A stretch of DNA of 53,080 bases from Phycisphaerales bacterium Planc_01 (GTDB taxonomy: Bacteria > Planctomycetota > Phycisphaerae > Sedimentisphaerales > Anaerobacaceae). Of the stretch, positions 35,356 through 43,259 are shown piece by piece (the first letter of the stretch is position 1; every line of letters begins with the position of its first letter). The position numbers and the translations under genes were made by a program. The notes beneath the pieces are model-generated. The model ran no database searches. It saw only the letters and a program-made list of their open reading frames with translations, and was not told the origin of the DNA. The DNA lies in NCBI GenBank assembly GCA_001603075.1, contig LVBB01000060.1, positions 1 to 53,080 of the forward strand, in the 5' to 3' direction.

Positions 35356-36986
35356 TGTGCTGTCTGCTCCCACATGCCATCCGGTCGGACCTGTAGCACC
35401 CCAATATCTCGAAAGAAGCTCAGCTTCGCAATCATGTGATCGACCAAGGCCCCAAGCACGTCGTTCTGCGCCCGAACGAGTGCGTCCTCCGAATCGAGCA
35501 GCAGTCGCACCGTGCCGCGGCCGTACTGAAGCGACAGTTTCTCGACCTCCACGCGTCTCCGCGCCAGATTCAGGCCGATCTGCTGAATGCGATGGCTCTC
35601 GGCCGTCTCCGCCAGATCCCGATATGCCTGGCGCACGCCGAGTTTGACTTCGTCCACCTGTTCGTCGTAGCTGCGGTAGCGCTGCTGGACCGTGATCAGG
35701 GCCTCGCGATAGGCGTTTCGCTCGGCCTTGCGGTCCAGGGGCAGGTCGGCCTCCATTCCGAGGCGGTAGCGACCCTCGTCGAACTGGAGCGACGCGAACT
35801 TCGTCTCCGGCTCCGAAGCGACGTTGGCGCTGCCGATCAGATTCAACTGGACCCCCAGCCCCTTGGCGGCCAATTCCAACTTGCGCTCGGCATCGTAGAG
35901 CCCATCCCTCGTATTGGCCAGGTCCAGACGCCGGTCCAGGGCCAGTTCGGTGGCCTCAACTTCGGTATACTCCGGCGGACTGATGCCAAGGTCGGCCAGC
36001 GCCGTCAATTCATTGGGATCGAGCGACACGTCAATATCGGTCGGCAGGGCCAGACGGACCTTGAATCGATCCAGGGTCTGCTCGTAACGCTGGCGCGCCG
36101 AAACCAGACTCTGCTCGGCCGACAGCAGCCGCTGCTCGGCTTCGCCCAGATCGTAGGCGGGTCGTTGGCCGACCTCCACCTCCATCCGCAACTGGTTCGT
36201 CGATTCCACCAGTCGGCGGTAGCTCGCCTGCTGGATCGAGACGGTCTCCCTTTGCTGCAAGACCCGGTAATAGTCGCTGATGATCGAGACCACAAAGGTT
36301 TGGCGGTAGCGATTGAAGGTGCGGATGCGGTACAGCACATTCCGCTCGGCCTGCGTCAGGTTCTCCCAGGCGGACAGGCCGGCGCCGGAGCCCAGCAGCG
36401 GAAACGCCAGCGTTGAGGTGAGCACCGAGCCCAGCGTCGTTTGCGGATCGCCCGTCAGGAACCGCGCCCAGTCCACCGCCAACCCACTGGTGACCTGCAT
36501 GCCGTTGGCGAACAGGAAGGTCTTGTTGACGCCTGCCTCGGCTCCGGCGGTGATGTCCTCGCCGGCGCCGCTGCTGGCATAGAAGGCATCGAACGTTCCG
36601 AACCACTGGGGCGCATAGCGATGCCGCGTCAGCGTCAGATCGAGCGCAGCGAGGTACAGCGACTCCTTCTGCGACTGATACTCCCGGCTGAATTGCGTCG
36701 CGATCTCCACCGCGTCCGCCAGTTTCAAGACGCCACCCGGCGGGACCACCTCCAGGACCCTCAGGTCGTTCGGCCCCGTGTCCTCGACGCGGTAATTGGC
36801 CATCTGCCCGAAATCGTCCTGCCACTTGCTCTCAAGGATCTTATAGACTTCCTCGTCCGCCTGCGCCTTGTACTGCTCGCGACTGCATCCGCCGGCCAAG
36901 CCGAGGACCACACAGAGCCCCCCGATCCACAGAGCGCCCCACCTCAACCGACACAACGGCAGGCGTTTTCGCCACTCGGTCCTCAC
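35352..36986 (-). CDS. TolC-family outer-membrane efflux lipoprotein
   Basis: A 544-aa outer-membrane channel protein. The start chosen is the GTG at 36986, which has AGGGAG seven to eight bases upstream and yields a lipoprotein signal (LCVVLGLAGGC). The ATG at 37037 has no ribosome binding site. The body has two TolC-type alpha-helical repeat pairs, with long helices such as RLVESTNQLRMEVEVGQRPAYDLGEAEQRLLSAEQSL, and beta strands flanking VNKTFLFANGMQVTSGL. It is the first gene of the tolC-macA-macB(ATPase)-macB(permease) operon. A promoter is readable at 37064-37091. Confidence 0.9.
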   Translation of the reverse strand: MRTEWRKRLPLCRLRWGALWIGGLCVVLGLAGGCSREQYKAQADEEVYKILESKWQDDFGQMANYRVEDTGPNDLRVLEVVPPGGVLKLADAVEIATQFSREYQSQKESLYLAALDLTLTRHRYAPQWFGTFDAFYASSGAGEDITAGAEAGVNKTFLFANGMQVTSGLAVDWARFLTGDPQTTLGSVLTSTLAFPLLGSGAGLSAWENLTQAERNVLYRIRTFNRYRQTFVVSIISDYYRVLQQRETVSIQQASYRRLVESTNQLRMEVEVGQRPAYDLGEAEQRLLSAEQSLVSARQRYEQTLDRFKVRLALPTDIDVSLDPNELTALADLGISPPEYTEVEATELALDRRLDLANTRDGLYDAERKLELAAKGLGVQLNLIGSANVASEPETKFASLQFDEGRYRLGMEADLPLDRKAERNAYREALITVQQRYRSYDEQVDEVKLGVRQAYRDLAETAESHRIQQIGLNLARRRVEVEKLSLQYGRGTVRLLLDSEDALVRAQNDVLGALVDHMIAKLSFFRDIGVLQVRPDGMWEQTAQ

Positions 36987-37063
36987 AGATTCGTCTCCCT
37001 TGAACAGTTCCTGTTGCCCTACAGACGAGCGCCCCATCCCCGCCGTATGGTGCCGCCCCGTTC

Positions 37064-37091
37064 ATTGTATGTGGAGGCACCGCCGCGACAA
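37064..37091 (-). promoter_or_regulatory. Sigma70-type promoter for the efflux operon
   Basis: Minus-strand reading: TTGTCG at 37086-37091, a 16-bp spacer and TACAAT at 37064-37069. The expected start is near 37057, about 70 bases before the GTG start. Confidence 0.65.
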
Positions 37092-37258
37092 AGGGTATTT
37101 CCGTGCTAATCGACGCTTCCTGTTGCACTGATATTGCACAAAATCCGAGATACCGCTCAAGGAAGGCGGATTGCCGGGCGATTCGAATGCCTCAACCGAT
37201 CGCCGATGCGCAGACGGCCGCCTGCTGCGAAGCGGCACACTACCGGGGACTTCCCAAG

Positions 37259-37333
37259 GGTGAAAGACGGGATTCGAACCCGCGACCCCCAGAACCACAA
37301 TCTGGTGCTCTAACCAGCTGAGCTACTCTCACC
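37259..37333 (-). tRNA. tRNA-His (anticodon GTG)
   Basis: A 75-nt tRNA with an extra 5' G (-1) opposite C73, the hallmark of tRNA-His. It has a 7-bp acceptor stem GTGAGAG/CTTTCAC (one G-T pair), D arm AGCTCAGCTGGTTAGAGC, anticodon GTG in TTGTGGTT and T arm GGGTTCGAATCCC. No encoded CCA is present. The 5' end lies three bases after the T-tract of a terminator-type hairpin that follows ppdK. A consensus promoter is at 37374-37401. Confidence 0.97.
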
Positions 37334-37335
37334 AC

Positions 37336-37372
37336 AAAAACAAGGTGCGCCGAGGAATCCCGACGCACCTTG
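37336..37372 (-). terminator. Terminator hairpin between ppdK and tRNA-His
   Basis: On the minus strand, CAAGGTGCG (37364-37372) pairs perfectly with CGCACCTTG (37341-37349), and the next bases are TTTTTGTGG. It should stop transcripts coming from ppdK. It overlaps the predicted start of the tRNA-His transcript. Confidence 0.85.
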
Positions 37373-37373
37373 C

Positions 37374-37401
37374 ATTGTACCGCCGAGACGGTGTCTGTCA
37401 A
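37374..37401 (-). promoter_or_regulatory. Sigma70-type promoter for tRNA-His
   Basis: Minus-strand reading: TTGACA at 37396-37401, a 16-bp spacer and TACAAT at 37374-37379, starting eight bases after the ppdK stop codon. The expected start is near 37367, inside the upstream arm of the ppdK terminator hairpin. Confidence 0.75.
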
Positions 37402-37408
37402 TACCGTC

Positions 37409-40120
37409 TTACTTGTTTCTGACCGCCGCCTGGGCCGCCGCCAGCCGGGCGATCGGCACGCGGAACGGCGAGCAGGACACGTAGTTCATGCCCACCCGAT
37501 GGCAGAAGTCGATGCTGCTGGGCTCGCCGCCGTGCTCGCCACAGATCCCGACCTTCAGGTTCTTGCGGGTCTTGCGGCCGAGCTTCGTGCCCATCTCGAC
37601 GAGCTTGCCGACGCCGGTCTGATCCAGCTTCTGGAACGGATCGTCGCTGTAGATGCCCTTGCGGACGTACTCGCCGAGGAACTTGCCGGCGTCGTCGCGA
37701 GAGAAGCCCATCGTCATCTGGGTCAGGTCGTTGGTCCCGAAGCTGAAGAACTGAGCCTCCGTGGCGACCTCGTCGGCCGTCAGGGCCGCCCGGGGCACCT
37801 CGATCATCGTCCCGACCATGTAGGGGATCTTCGCTTTGCGCTCTTTGAAGACGGCGTTGATCTCATCGATGATGTCGTCTTTGACGATCTTCAGTTCGGC
37901 GACCGTGCCGACCAGCGGGATCATGATCTCGGGCAACACCTTCTTGCCCTTCTTTTTCACGTTCAGAGCCGCTTCGATGATGGCACGCCCCTGCATGCGG
38001 GCGATGGCCGGATAGGTGATCGAAAGCCGGCAGCCGCGATGACCCAACATGGGGTTGAACTCATGCAGCGAAGAGACCTTTTCCTGGACGACCTTCGGCT
38101 TGACCCCCAGCCGTCGGGCCATCTCGGCCTGGCTGGCGGCGTCCTGAGGCAGGAACTCGTGCAGCGGCGGATCGAGCAGACGAACTGTCACGGGCAGCCC
38201 GGTCATCGCCGTGAAGATTCCCTCAAAGTCGCCCCGTTGCAGCGGCAGAAGCGCCTTCAGAGCGCCTTCGAACTGCTTCTTGGCGACGCCGTACTCCTTC
38301 TCCACCGCTTTCTTGGCTTTGTCGTCCTCGGCGGTTTCGACGGCTCGGAGATACGCGGCGTAATCGTCGGCCGCCAAAATCATCTGCCGAACCGGCCAGA
38401 TACGATCGCCCTCGAAGAACATGTGCTCGGTCCGCGTCAAACCGATGCCCTCGGCTCCGAAATCGCGGGCCCGCTGTGCGTCGGCCGGCGTGTCGGCGTT
38501 GGTGCGGATACCCAGGGTGCGAATCTGATCGCACATCTTCATGAACTTGCCGAAATCACCGCTGAGCGACGCGGAAACCGTCGCCAACTGGCCGTTCATC
38601 ACCTCGCCCTTGGAGCCGTCCAGGCTGATCCAGTCGCCCTCTTTCAAGGTGACTTTTCCGACGCTCAGCTTCTTCGCGGCGTAATCGATGCTCAGGTTGC
38701 TCACGCCGGCGACGCAGCACTTGCCCATGCCGCGAGCGACGACGGCCGCGTGGCTGGTCATGCCGCCGAACGCGGTCAAGATGCCTTGAGCCGCATCCAT
38801 CCCGCCGATGTCTTCCGGGCTGGTCTCCTTGCGGACCAGAATGACCTTCTTGCCCTTGTCTCTCCACTCTTCCGCCACCTCGGCGGTGAAGACGATCTGA
38901 CCGACCGCCGCACCGGGCGAGGCCGGCAGACCCGTCGCAATGACGTCCCGCTTGGCCTTCGGATCGAATTGGGGGTGCAGCAACTGATCCAGTTGATCGG
39001 GCGTGACGCGCATCACGGCGTCTTTCTTGGGGATCAGCCGCTCGTTAACCATGTCTACCGCGATCTTCACGGCGGCCGGCGCCGTGCGCTTGCCGGTACG
39101 TGTCTGAAGGATATAGAGTTTCTTTTCCTGGATGGTGAACTCCATGTCCTGCATGTCTTTGTAGTGCTTCTCCAGTCGCGTCATCAGCCGGGTCAGCTCG
39201 GTGTACGCCTTCGGCATCACCTTGCTGAGCTTGCTCAGTTCGATGGGTGTGCGGATGCCGGCCACGACGTCCTCGCCTTGGGCGTTCATCAGGAATTCGC
39301 CGTAGAATTCCTTCTGGCCCGTGCTGGGATTGCGAGTGAAGCAAACGCCCGTGCCACAGTCGTCGCCCATGTTGCCGAAGACCATCGCCTGGACGTTGAC
39401 CGCTGTGCCCAGCAGCCCGGTGATGTTGTTCAACTCACGATAGCGGACGGCGCGAGCGCCGTTCCACGAACCGAACACGGCGTTGATCGCGTGGGTCAAC
39501 TGGACCTTCCCGTCCTGCGGAAACATCTCGCCGACGTGTTGCTTGTAGACCTTCTTGTATTCCTCGACGACGCCGTGCAATTGCTCGGCGTTCAGATCGC
39601 TGTCCACTTCCACGCCGGCCTTCTTCTTGGCCGCGTGAATCTTCTCTTCGAAGTAGTCATGGTGACAGCCGATCACCACGTCGCCGAACATGTCGATGAA
39701 CCGACGGTAGATGTCATAGGCGAAACGGGCGTTGCCGGTCTTCCTGATGATGCCTTCCACGACCTCGTCGTTGAGGCCCAGGTTCAGGACCGTATCCATC
39801 ATGCCGGGCATCGAGGAGGCCGCACCGCTTCGAACGCTGACCAGCAACGGACGATCCGGGTCGCCCAAGCGCATCCCCATCGCCTTCTCGAGCTTGGCCA
39901 GGTTGTCGTCCACTTCCTTGTCCAGCCCCTTCGGCCACTTGCCGCCGGACTTGTAGTACTCGCCGCAGACCTTCGTGGCGATCGTGAAACCCGGAGGCAC
40001 AGGCACGCCCAGGTTGGTCATTTCAGCGAGATTGGCCCCTTTGCCCCCCAAGAGTTCTTTCATCTTGGCATTGCCTTCAGCCTTTCCGTTGCCGAAGAAA
40101 TACACCCGTTTTTCTGCCAT
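37409..40120 (-). CDS. ppdK: Pyruvate, phosphate dikinase
   Basis: A 903-aa enzyme interconverting pyruvate, ATP and phosphate with PEP, AMP and pyrophosphate. The N-terminal ATP-grasp part begins [22 protein letters not shown]. The swivelling phosphohistidine domain has [16 protein letters not shown] (the phospho-His). The C-terminal PEP/pyruvate barrel ends with [13 protein letters not shown], containing the catalytic Cys. The length is normal. The ATG at 40120 has AAGGAG eight bases upstream. In anaerobes this enzyme often works in glycolysis to save ATP, or in gluconeogenesis. A promoter with an overlapping dyad lies at 40242-40275, and a terminator follows at 37336-37372. Confidence 0.96.
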   Translation of the reverse strand: MAEKRVYFFGNGKAEGNAKMKELLGGKGANLAEMTNLGVPVPPGFTIATKVCGEYYKSGGKWPKGLDKEVDDNLAKLEKAMGMRLGDPDRPLLVSVRSGAASSMPGMMDTVLNLGLNDEVVEGIIRKTGNARFAYDIYRRFIDMFGDVVIGCHHDYFEEKIHAAKKKAGVEVDSDLNAEQLHGVVEEYKKVYKQHVGEMFPQDGKVQLTHAINAVFGSWNGARAVRYRELNNITGLLGTAVNVQAMVFGNMGDDCGTGVCFTRNPSTGQKEFYGEFLMNAQGEDVVAGIRTPIELSKLSKVMPKAYTELTRLMTRLEKHYKDMQDMEFTIQEKKLYILQTRTGKRTAPAAVKIAVDMVNERLIPKKDAVMRVTPDQLDQLLHPQFDPKAKRDVIATGLPASPGAAVGQIVFTAEVAEEWRDKGKKVILVRKETSPEDIGGMDAAQGILTAFGGMTSHAAVVARGMGKCCVAGVSNLSIDYAAKKLSVGKVTLKEGDWISLDGSKGEVMNGQLATVSASLSGDFGKFMKMCDQIRTLGIRTNADTPADAQRARDFGAEGIGLTRTEHMFFEGDRIWPVRQMILAADDYAAYLRAVETAEDDKAKKAVEKEYGVAKKQFEGALKALLPLQRGDFEGIFTAMTGLPVTVRLLDPPLHEFLPQDAASQAEMARRLGVKPKVVQEKVSSLHEFNPMLGHRGCRLSITYPAIARMQGRAIIEAALNVKKKGKKVLPEIMIPLVGTVAELKIVKDDIIDEINAVFKERKAKIPYMVGTMIEVPRAALTADEVATEAQFFSFGTNDLTQMTMGFSRDDAGKFLGEYVRKGIYSDDPFQKLDQTGVGKLVEMGTKLGRKTRKNLKVGICGEHGGEPSSIDFCHRVGMNYVSCSPFRVPIARLAAAQAAVRNK

Positions 40121-40420
40121 GCTTGCTTTCTCCTTCTTGCTCGTGTTGTCTGTTCGAGAGCGTTTTCGTTTCCGGATTGGCTCCGCCGATTTCCCCCTTG
40201 CTGCGGCCTATCGTCTTCTGCCGTGCAGACAAAGGCCCGTCAATCTATAGTACCCCGTCGACGTTGTCAACGGGGAAAAGTGGATTTTTGTCTTCGGCTT
40301 CTTCCGTGCCGCAGGGCGATCTCGGGGGTTCCCTTTCGGCTCCCGCGTCAGGTCGGTCCCCCGCATGTGGATGAGAAGGCCCCACAATCCAGGACTGGCA
40401 ACCGCCCCGGATGCGGGGAA
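40121..40420. other. Intergenic region between ppdK and tatC
   Basis: These 300 bases hold the ppdK leader (about 115 bases) and its promoter (40242-40275). The remaining part follows the tatC stop on the minus strand. I see no terminator with a T-tract and no additional gene. Confidence 0.6.
40242..40275 (-). promoter_or_regulatory. ppdK promoter with a dyad over the -35 box
   Basis: Minus-strand reading: TTGACA at 40265-40270 with TAGATT at a 17-bp spacing (40242-40247) or TATAGA at 15 bp (40244-40249). The 23 bases at 40253-40275 form an imperfect palindrome (9 of 11 pairs) with outer arms CCCCGT/ACGGGG, lying across the -35 box as a repressor site would. Confidence 0.65.
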
Positions 40421-41419
40421 TCATGCCTTGTCTTGGGTGTCGCGGCTGCTCTTCTGAGCCTTCTTGAGCGACATGCGAGCCAACAGCATCCCCAGTTCAT
40501 AGAGGGCGTACAATGGGACCGCCAGCGTGATCTGCGAAATGACGTCCGGCGGTGTAACGACCGCTGAGACGACGACCGTGCCAAGGATGACGTACTTGCG
40601 GACACTGCGGAGGGTCTCCAACGACACCAGACCCGTTCGCACGAGAATGAAGATCGCGATCGGCGTCTGGAAGGCCAGACCGAACACCAGCATCAGAACC
40701 GTCACGAATGAAATGTACTTCTCCAGCGTCCAGTTGGCCGCCACGCCGACGATATCGCCGAACACCAGGAAAAACTTCAGCGACAGCGGCGCGACAACGA
40801 ACAGGAAGAACAGGGCGCCGGCGATGAAGAGGATCGCGGAGAACGGGACCGCCTGACGCACGTAACGCTGTTCGTGCTCGTAGAGACCCGCGGCGACGAA
40901 CATCCAGAGCTGGTAGAACACCCACGGGCAGGTCAGGATCAGGCCGGAGATCAGAGCGATCTTCATGTATGCCGTAAAGGCCTCCGGGATGCCCAGCACC
41001 TTCAGACGCGCATCGCGTGGGAGGTCTTTGCCCCCGGCGGCGCCGTACATCTGCTCCGTCCAGGTCTGGACGGCATTGACCGAAACCTCCCGGATGAACC
41101 GGACGCGGTCCGGATCGATCGCCGGTGCGTTCGGATCGGACGCCAGCCGTTCCGTCAGATCGGTGAAGAACAGGTTGAGGAAGGCGAGGGTCTCCGATTG
41201 CACGCGCGGCAGTTCCGTCTTCTCGATCCGCTCACGCATCGCAATTTTGTAGGGCTTCTCGATGAACCGCAGTACAAAGGTACCGAAGATCAGAGCCACG
41301 ATGGAACCGACCGCCAGACCCAGAATCGCCAGGATCAGTCGCGCGCGCAGCTCTTCGAGATGATCGCCTAAACTCATCGTGCAGCTTAGGGGATCCTGCT
41401 TCTTCATGGTATCGCCCAT
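40421..41419 (-). CDS. tatC: Twin-arginine translocase subunit TatC with an enlarged first periplasmic loop
   Basis: A 332-aa six-helix membrane protein. The N-terminal DHLEELRARL is the TatC signature that contacts Tat signals. After helix 1 (LILAILGLAVGSIVALIFGTF) the protein has about 80 extra residues (EKTELPRVQSETLAF through AAGGKDLPRDARLKVL) before the conserved PEAFTAYMK. A typical TatC is 240-260 aa, so this insertion accounts for the extra length. The remaining helices are regular (YQLWMFVAAGLYEHE, LVFGLAFQTPI). The start is at 41419, or at 41407 (MKKQ). It is co-oriented with tatA, 38 bases downstream of its stop. Confidence 0.94.
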   Translation of the reverse strand: MGDTMKKQDPLSCTMSLGDHLEELRARLILAILGLAVGSIVALIFGTFVLRFIEKPYKIAMRERIEKTELPRVQSETLAFLNLFFTDLTERLASDPNAPAIDPDRVRFIREVSVNAVQTWTEQMYGAAGGKDLPRDARLKVLGIPEAFTAYMKIALISGLILTCPWVFYQLWMFVAAGLYEHEQRYVRQAVPFSAILFIAGALFFLFVVAPLSLKFFLVFGDIVGVAANWTLEKYISFVTVLMLVFGLAFQTPIAIFILVRTGLVSLETLRSVRKYVILGTVVVSAVVTPPDVISQITLAVPLYALYELGMLLARMSLKKAQKSSRDTQDKA

Positions 41420-41457
41420 CTCGGTCGACAGCGAAGGTGTACCCGGTCAGACGGGCG

Positions 41458-41727
41458 TCAGCTTTTCAGATCGGGATCGTCGATGCCCGAAGCGTTTTTC
41501 GCGTCCTTCACGACGTCGTCTTTGACCTTGCGGACGTCATCGACCAGTTCGTCGGAGGACTCCTTCGCTTCGTTGATCCCCTTCTTGAATTCGGTGAGAC
41601 TCTTGCCGACACTGCGGGCGATCTCGGGCAGACGCCTGCCGAAGATCAGAAGTGCAACGATGAGAATAACCAGCCACTCCCAATGGCCGGGCATCCACGC
41701 CAGGACGTACTGCGTCGAATCAATCAT
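41458..41727 (-). CDS. tatA: Twin-arginine translocase subunit TatA/E
   Basis: An 89-aa protein with one N-terminal helix ([16 protein letters not shown]), the conserved FGxxxLPE segment (FGRRLPE), an amphipathic helix ([19 protein letters not shown]) and an acidic/basic tail. The start at 41727 has AGGAG six bases upstream. It assembles the pore for folded proteins with TatC; at least four likely Tat substrates are encoded in this window. No separate TatB gene is seen. Confidence 0.93.
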   Translation of the reverse strand: MIDSTQYVLAWMPGHWEWLVILIVALLIFGRRLPEIARSVGKSLTEFKKGINEAKESSDELVDDVRKVKDDVVKDAKNASGIDDPDLKS

Positions 41728-41866
41728 GGTCATCTCCTAACTGCCTTGCTGCGTGCTCCCGTGCAAAATGGGGCATAGCATCCTGATGTCAACTCCTGGT
41801 AGTTTTTTGCCCTCCGCAGCGTTCGGTACTTCGCGTACCTAGGGGAGGCGACAACGCCATGGTGTT

Positions 41867-41895
41867 ACTGTACCGGCATGCCAAGACCGCGTCAA
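41867..41895 (-). promoter_or_regulatory. Sigma70-type promoter for tatA-tatC
   Basis: Minus-strand reading: TTGACG at 41890-41895, a 17-bp spacer and TACAGT at 41867-41872. The expected start is near 41860, giving a leader of about 130 bases. Confidence 0.65.
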
Positions 41896-42079
41896 CGGAA
41901 ATATACGCCGGTCTGCGACGCGGGTTCTGGCTGCCGCACCGCGTTGGAACGCCAGGGTTCCCGCCGACGCGGATGTCCAAATCTGCCCCACAGGCCATAT
42001 CGGACCTTTCGGTGGATGCGGTCTGGGCCGTGTCACGCCGAGTATTACGGCTCGGCGATGCCGTAAGCTAATGTAAAAC

Positions 42080-42105
42080 AATCACTTATGTATACACTGG
42101 TGATT
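42080..42105. promoter_or_regulatory. 26-bp two-part symmetric dyad upstream of a promoter
   Basis: AATCAC (42080-42085) mirrors GTGATT (42100-42105), and the inner TGTATACA (42089-42096) is a palindrome with exactly the same centre. Twenty of 26 positions are symmetric. The centre is about 55 bases before the predicted start, a usual position for a transcription activator. Confidence 0.55.
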
Positions 42106-42111
42106 TTCTTC

Positions 42112-42141
42112 TTGCCATGGAGCATCCGTTTCGGCTATAAT
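42112..42141 (+). promoter_or_regulatory. Strong sigma70-type promoter with no annotated gene downstream
   Basis: TTGCCA at 42112-42117, an 18-bp spacer and a perfect TATAAT at 42136-42141. The predicted start is near 42148. The next gene (folP) is on the opposite strand, so this promoter must serve a short transcript. Confidence 0.75.
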
Positions 42142-42185
42142 ACACACGTCGAAGTTGATGGAAACTTGGGGGGCAGAAACGAACC

Positions 42186-42281
42186 ATGAACAGCTTCTAT
42201 TACGAAACGTGGCTTCCGTTTGTCATCAGCAAGAGACGCATCCTTGTTCTGGCCATTGCCAGCTACCTTGCTCTGTGCTGA
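42186..42281 (+). CDS. Candidate 31-aa hydrophobic small protein
   Basis: An ATG 38 bases after the predicted transcription start opens a 31-codon frame. It has an aromatic N-terminus (MNSFYYETWLPF), a basic centre (SKRR) and a hydrophobic tail (ILVLAIASYLALC), so a single membrane-associated segment is possible. Translation signals are not ideal, with a run of six G about 12 bases upstream. Alternatives are a truncated signal-peptide remnant or a non-coding RNA. No homologue is recognised. Confidence 0.35.
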   Translation: MNSFYYETWLPFVISKRRILVLAIASYLALC

Positions 42282-42407
42282 GCGGTTGACCAATCGCAGG
42301 CAGCCAGGACAAGTTTCCAGTGGCTGCGATCCGCAAGTTCCGTGCGGGTCGAACAATGCAGGATTGCCGCGTCGTAAGCCGATACCCTTCTGATCAAAAG
42401 CACAGAC

Positions 42408-43259
42408 TCAACATTCCCGGACTGCTCGAACGACCCTGAGCACGTCCTGCATCGGCGCAACATCGTGGACCCGCACGACAGAGACCCCCGCCGCCGCACA
42501 CATCGCCACCGTTGCCGCCGTGCCGAAGAGGCGATCAGGCGGCTCAGCACGCCCGGTAATCATCCCAATAAACCGCTTGCGACTGGTGCCGACCAGTACC
42601 CGATAATCTGTCGATACGAATCGTCCTATGTGCTTTATCAGTATAAGGTTATGGTCAACGGTCTTGCCGAACCCGATCCCCGGGTCGATCCAGATTCGCT
42701 CGCTGGCGATACCGAGTGATTCGGCCCGCCTGGCCCGCGTCAACAGGAAGTGCAGGACCTGCCCAACCACATCGTCATACGCCGGGTCGGCCTGCATCGT
42801 CCGGGGTGTTCCCTGCATGTGCATCAGCACGACCGGGACCTGCATTTCGGCCGCCAACTCGGCCATGCCATCGTCGGCCAGGGCGGTGATATCGTTGAGG
42901 ATCGACGCGCCGGCCTCCAATGCCGCCCGCGCCACCGCGACGTCGCAGGTATCGACGCTGATCGGAACATCGACCTGATGCGCCAATGCTTCGATCACCG
43001 GAGCCACGCGACGAATCTGCTCCGCCGCCGGGACCGCAGCGGCGCCGGGCCGGGTGGATTCGCCCCCGATGTCGATGATGGCTGCCCCCTGTGAAGCCAT
43101 CTCCAGGCCGCGCGCGACGGCCTTGCTGACATCGAGGAATTGGCCCCCGTCGCTGAAGGAGTCGGGCGTGACGTTGAGAACTCCCATTATCAGACAACCC
43201 GCGGAGAAGTCCAGACGGCCACTGGGCCACTGTAGCATGTCGTCAGACGTCGTCTTCAC
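42408..43259 (-). CDS. folP: Dihydropteroate synthase
   Basis: A 283-aa TIM-barrel enzyme joining 6-hydroxymethyl-dihydropterin pyrophosphate and p-aminobenzoate in folate synthesis. All signatures are present: NVTPDSFSDGG, GGESTRPGA, VSIDTC-like SVDTCDVAVA, DPGIGFGKT and GTSRKRFIG. The start at 43259 overlaps the pdxB end by 17 bases; an ATG at 43238 is also possible. It is the last gene of the amrS-pdxB-folP run. No clear terminator was seen. Confidence 0.96.
   Translation of the reverse strand: MKTTSDDMLQWPSGRLDFSAGCLIMGVLNVTPDSFSDGGQFLDVSKAVARGLEMASQGAAIIDIGGESTRPGAAAVPAAEQIRRVAPVIEALAHQVDVPISVDTCDVAVARAALEAGASILNDITALADDGMAELAAEMQVPVVLMHMQGTPRTMQADPAYDDVVGQVLHFLLTRARRAESLGIASERIWIDPGIGFGKTVDHNLILIKHIGRFVSTDYRVLVGTSRKRFIGMITGRAEPPDRLFGTAATVAMCAAAGVSVVRVHDVAPMQDVLRVVRAVREC

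Larger units (their letters stand above)
41728..42185. other. Intergenic region with divergent promoters
   Basis: This stretch of about 460 bases holds the tatA leader and promoter (41867-41895). It also has a 7-bp stem-loop at 42036-42057 (CGCCGAG, 8-nt loop, CTCGGCG), a 26-bp dyad at 42080-42105 and a plus-strand promoter at 42112-42141. Open frames of 60-80 codons here have no ribosome binding sites and look like chance. Confidence 0.6.

Noticed and set aside
37370-40567. 1065-codon plus-strand open frame opposite ppdK
   Set aside because: It mirrors the ppdK codons, has no family motifs and no translation signals.
41859-42071. Short open frames of 60-80 codons in the tatA/folP intergenic region
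   Set aside because: No ribosome binding sites and basic, low-complexity composition; they overlap the tatA promoter and a hairpin.
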